From: Rossellomorea vietnamensis NBRC 101237
GTDB lineage: Bacteria; Bacillota; Bacilli; Bacillales; Bacillaceae_B
DNA length: 64,000 nucleotides
Assembly (NCBI RefSeq): GCF_001591825.1
Contig: NZ_BCVQ01000006.1
Span: forward strand, 1-64,000
Reading direction: 5' to 3'
Below the pieces are notes generated by a model that did not search any database, was not told where the DNA came from, and was given only the letters and a program-made list of their open reading frames with translations. The position numbers were made by a program, and so were the translations under genes. Shown piece by piece: positions 61,748 to 64,000 of the stretch. Positions within the stretch are counted from its first letter, which is position 1, and each line of letters opens with the position of its first letter.

Positions 61748-61771
61748 TTCTACCACTCCTTATGCTAGTAA

Positions 61772-61801
61772 AGAAGTGGGAATCCTAGGACTCCCACTTC
61801 T
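61772..61801 (-). terminator. Hairpin upstream of the small membrane protein
   Basis: AGAAGTGGG and CCCACTTCT arms with an inner TCC/GGA pairing form a strong hairpin with little T run. It may process or attenuate the operon transcript between the PTS IIC and licH parts. Confidence 0.6.
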
Positions 61802-61826
61802 GGTTTCTTATAAAAAGGCTTACATT

Positions 61827-61949
61827 TGTCCAGCTCCGGCGGCTAGTCCCTCGAGGTCATAAGTCCAGCCCACCAAAAAGGCAAAGGACGCCTTTCCGGT
61901 AGACTTGCCTTATGCTTGTCGGGTCTGAGCAAGCCGCCTCCGCTTTTCT
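61827..61949. repeat. ~123-bp GTCCAGCTCC element, copy A
   Basis: It begins TGTCCAGCTCCGGCGGCTAG and ends CCGCTTTTCT. Inside are CGAGGTCATAAG, an AAAGGCAAAGGACGCCTTT hairpin and CTTATGCTTGTC. The ends are partly complementary. There is no coding capacity. Confidence 0.85.
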
Positions 61950-61950
61950 C

Positions 61951-62073
61951 TGTCCAGCTCCAGGGGCTTGAGGCTCGAGGTCATAAGCCAATTCATCGAA
62001 AAAGGCAAAGGACGCCTTTCCGGATGACTCGTCTTATGCTTGTCGCCTCAGGGCTAGCCCCTTCCGCTTTTCT
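61951..62073. repeat. ~123-bp GTCCAGCTCC element, copy B
   Basis: It is a tandem imperfect copy of element A with the same start, internal hairpin and CCGCTTTTCT end. The last two bases lie in the stop codon of the PTS IIC gene. The inner segments differ between A and B in a compensating way (GGCGG/CCGCC versus GGGGC/GCCCC), which suggests a conserved stem. Confidence 0.85.
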
Positions 62074-63352
62074 ATGCCGCTTGTTGCTCGCTCTCTTCCA
62101 TCTTCAACATTTTCTTGTCATACATTTTCAAGAATGGGAAATAGATAGCAAATGAGATTCCGATATTGATCAGTACCATGACGATTGCTCTCCAGTCACC
62201 ACCCGTTGCAAGGTACGCGCCGATTGGTGCAGGCAGTGTCCATGGCGGCATGATGTAGGTTGGAGATACCAAACCGACAGTGGTGGCCACATAGGAAATG
62301 GTTGCTGTGATCAAAGGTACAGTGATGAATGGGATGATCAAGATCGGGTTCAATACGATTGGAGCACCGAAGATGACAGGCTCGTTGATATTGAAAAGGC
62401 CCGGTACAAGACATGTTTTCCCTAGTGCTTTTAAATATTTTGAACGGGAGAAAAAGACCATTGCAAGGACCAATCCAAGCGTGGCTCCTGATCCACCGAT
62501 CCAGATGAACCATTGGTAGAACGTTTCCGGAGCGATATGCGGGATTGCTTGCCCGCTTGCAACCGCGTCAGCGTTGTTCACAAGGAATACTTCCCATAGT
62601 GGACGGGCCACGGTTCCAACCACGGATACCCCGTGAATCCCGAATGACCAGAAGAAATCGATCAGGAATACCGGAACCAATACCCCGAATATGCTGTCAC
62701 CGGCAGTGACCAGTGGTGCGACCGCAACACCGACCAACTTATGCAGATCGACCCCTGCTAAGACAGTAACGGATGATATCAATAAAATAACGATTGCTAC
62801 AGGTATAAGTGCTTCAAAGCTTCGTGAAACGGATGCCGGTACTTGCTCAGGCATTTTGATCGTGATGTTCTTTGTCTTACAGAAACGCAGGATTTCGACG
62901 GCCAGGATCGAGACGACCATGGAAACAAATAATCCCTGCCCACCTAAGTTGGTCATTGGAAGGACCCAGCCTTCTCCGTCCATTACTTTCGGTGTGATGG
63001 TCAATAGAAGTGCCGCGACTGAGATTTGTGCCCCGGATAATGGATCCAGCTTATAGCTTTTCGAGAGATTGTATCCGATCCCGAAGGCGACATAGAGCGA
63101 CATGATGAACATGGTCAGACGGTACGGAATCAGGATCTCGACAATATTGTCTGCTGCCCACTGTTTGATGTCCCCGAATATCCAGGCGTCAGGCAGTGGC
63201 GGAAACGCTAAGATCAGAAAGAATGAACCGACGATAATAAATGGCAGTGCTGAAATAACCCCATCCCGGATTGCTTGCAAATGCCTTTGTTCAGAGAGCC
63301 TGGCCATTGGACCTGACAAATTATTCTCCAGAAAGTTCACAAACGTTTGCAT
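62072..63352 (-). CDS. PTS beta-glucoside (cellobiose/lichenan) transporter subunit IIC
   Basis: A 426-residue membrane permease of the PTS lactose/cellobiose IIC family with about ten helices. Recognisable parts are the N-terminal LQAIRDGVISALPFIIVGSFF near residue 27 and the INEPVIFGAPIVLNPILIIPF loop near residue 320, whose NEPVIFG motif takes part in sugar binding. It imports and phosphorylates the sugar with the IIB protein encoded upstream. No IIA gene lies in the window between it and licH, so IIA must be elsewhere or shared. Confidence 0.93.
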   Translation of the reverse strand: MQTFVNFLENNLSGPMARLSEQRHLQAIRDGVISALPFIIVGSFFLILAFPPLPDAWIFGDIKQWAADNIVEILIPYRLTMFIMSLYVAFGIGYNLSKSYKLDPLSGAQISVAALLLTITPKVMDGEGWVLPMTNLGGQGLFVSMVVSILAVEILRFCKTKNITIKMPEQVPASVSRSFEALIPVAIVILLISSVTVLAGVDLHKLVGVAVAPLVTAGDSIFGVLVPVFLIDFFWSFGIHGVSVVGTVARPLWEVFLVNNADAVASGQAIPHIAPETFYQWFIWIGGSGATLGLVLAMVFFSRSKYLKALGKTCLVPGLFNINEPVIFGAPIVLNPILIIPFITVPLITATISYVATTVGLVSPTYIMPPWTLPAPIGAYLATGGDWRAIVMVLINIGISFAIYFPFLKMYDKKMLKMEESEQQAA

Positions 63353-63379
63353 GTTACTACCCCCTTGTTTCCTATTAAA

Positions 63380-63685
63380 TTAGTTTGTTAATTCCTTTAC
63401 TGTTTTCAGTAAAGTCGGCCCACCTAATGGCGTGTAAGCCTGTGGCGGAATCGGGCCGCATGGAACATTGGCCTCATCGGCGGCTTTCTTCACTTGATCA
63501 AATCGGTGTCTGATCTGAGGTGCTACCATACATACATCCCATCCCTTTGAGATCTCCTCGGATACTTCCCCTGTTCCGATTGCATGGACTTCCATTTCAA
63601 TCCCCTCTTTTGTTCCTTCTTTTTTCAGGGCATTGACGACGATCGCACTGGACATTCCTCCAGAGCATACGAATAATACTTTCAT
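63380..63685 (-). CDS. PTS beta-glucoside (cellobiose/lichenan) subunit IIB
   Basis: A 101-residue cytoplasmic domain of the lactose/cellobiose IIB family. The phospho-acceptor Cys7 sits in the loop FVCSGGMSS, as in CelA and LicB (102 residues). It passes phosphate from IIA to the sugar bound by IIC. It lies 27 bases ahead of the IIC gene and two bases after the regulator gene, so all three are co-transcribed. Confidence 0.93.
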   Translation of the reverse strand: MKVLFVCSGGMSSAIVVNALKKEGTKEGIEMEVHAIGTGEVSEEISKGWDVCMVAPQIRHRFDQVKKAADEANVPCGPIPPQAYTPLGGPTLLKTVKELTN

Positions 63686-63687
63686 CC

Positions 63688-64000
63688 CTATTCCTCCTCC
63701 TCTTTCATTCGCTGAACCACTTCATGTGTATGAATAATTTGCTCATAAACGCCATGTCCTTTTTTCATGCATAATGCCACGAATAAAGCGTCGATCACGA
63801 CGAGTTGAGCAATTCTTGCCGTCATGGTACCGATTCGGATATTATGTTCCTCCTCGGAAATCGTCAGTACGATATCGGCGAGCTTTCTTGCCGGTGATTT
63901 ACCGTGCTGTGTCAGGAGTACGATGGTGGCTCCCTTTTCCTGTGCGACGTTCATCAGCTTCAAAATTTCTTTTGTCTGACCGGATGTTGAAACGACGAAG
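63688..64000 (-). CDS. MurR/RpiR family regulator, C-terminal part (cut by window end)
   Basis: The frame is open through the window edge. The visible 103 residues are the second half of a SIS sugar-phosphate-binding domain: VVSTSGQTKEILKLMNVAQE at the edge, IVLLTQHGKSPARKLADIVL next, and an MTARIAQLVVIDALFVAL helix. This is the usual C-terminus of RpiR-type regulators, whose N-terminal helix-turn-helix lies outside the window. It begins the known part of the beta-glucoside operon and probably senses a phosphorylated sugar. Confidence 0.85.
   Translation of the reverse strand, partial: FVVSTSGQTKEILKLMNVAQEKGATIVLLTQHGKSPARKLADIVLTISEEEHNIRIGTMTARIAQLVVIDALFVALCMKKGHGVYEQIIHTHEVVQRMKEEEE

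Overview
The window is a stretch of chromosome from a low-to-medium GC, Gram-positive, aerobic Bacillaceae-type bacterium. Evidence: AGGAGG-type Shine-Dalgarno sites, Bacillus-style Fur boxes, cre sites, a sigma-W-type promoter, strong intrinsic terminators, and many genes whose closest named relatives are in Bacillus subtilis (YunD, YngK, FloT, SqhC, MnmH, adenine deaminase, GltAB, LicH). The gene mix would fit a soil or marine Bacillus relative such as Rossellomorea, but that placement is a guess. I see no rRNA, tRNA, CRISPR array, prophage or insertion sequence.

Layout. 1-4400: small housekeeping and accessory genes (DUF3189, ferritin, EamA exporter, ASCH protein, DUF2269 membrane protein, two-helix K+ channel, a Gly/His/Trp and Tyr-Pro-rich small protein). 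4.5-10.6 kb: TerC-type metal exporter, then two divergent Fur-controlled units: a flavoprotein reductase on the minus strand and a complete ferric-siderophore ABC importer on the plus strand. 10.7-19 kb: minus-strand units for a BASS-type transporter with a GlcD-type oxidase, a hydrolase with a PLP lyase, YunD, a sortase with its probable LPXTG-like substrate, and a DinB protein. 19-25 kb: adenine deaminase behind a guanine-type purine riboswitch, flotillin behind a sigma-W promoter, a cobalamin riboswitch in front of an acyl-CoA thioesterase, and a SLC13 permease. 25.3-32.4 kb: a tricarboxylate system (TcuA, TctA, TctB, TctC) with its own CitB/DcuS-type two-component system. 32.6-39 kb: an orphan pair of Dpp-like permeases plus a Fur-controlled pair encoding a large lipoprotein and a beta-propeller/di-haem cytochrome lipoprotein; this is the least explained and most interesting part. 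39-47.5 kb: VC0807-type membrane protein, HTH/TPR regulator, arylamine N-acetyltransferase, a three-gene haem-dependent N-demethylase operon, squalene-hopene-type cyclase, and a DUF2161 protein. 47.8-54 kb: glutamate synthase. 54.4-60 kb: SRPBCC/MerR pair, MnmH, YngK-like hydrolase, cysteine dioxygenase with an EamA exporter. 60-64 kb: a beta-glucoside PTS operon (RpiR regulator cut by the window end, IIB, IIC, small membrane protein, GH4 6-phospho-beta-glucosidase).

Iron is a recurring theme: ferritin for storage, siderophore import, a reductase likely to release the iron, and the lipoprotein/cytochrome pair, three of these transcription starts being covered by Fur-like boxes.

The non-coding DNA is also rich. 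A palindromic element with core GAGGGACGGACCT recurs at six or seven places, almost always touching a gene's stop codon. Two intergenic arrays repeat a short word every 20-21 bp, and two ~123-bp elements sit in tandem inside the beta-glucoside operon.
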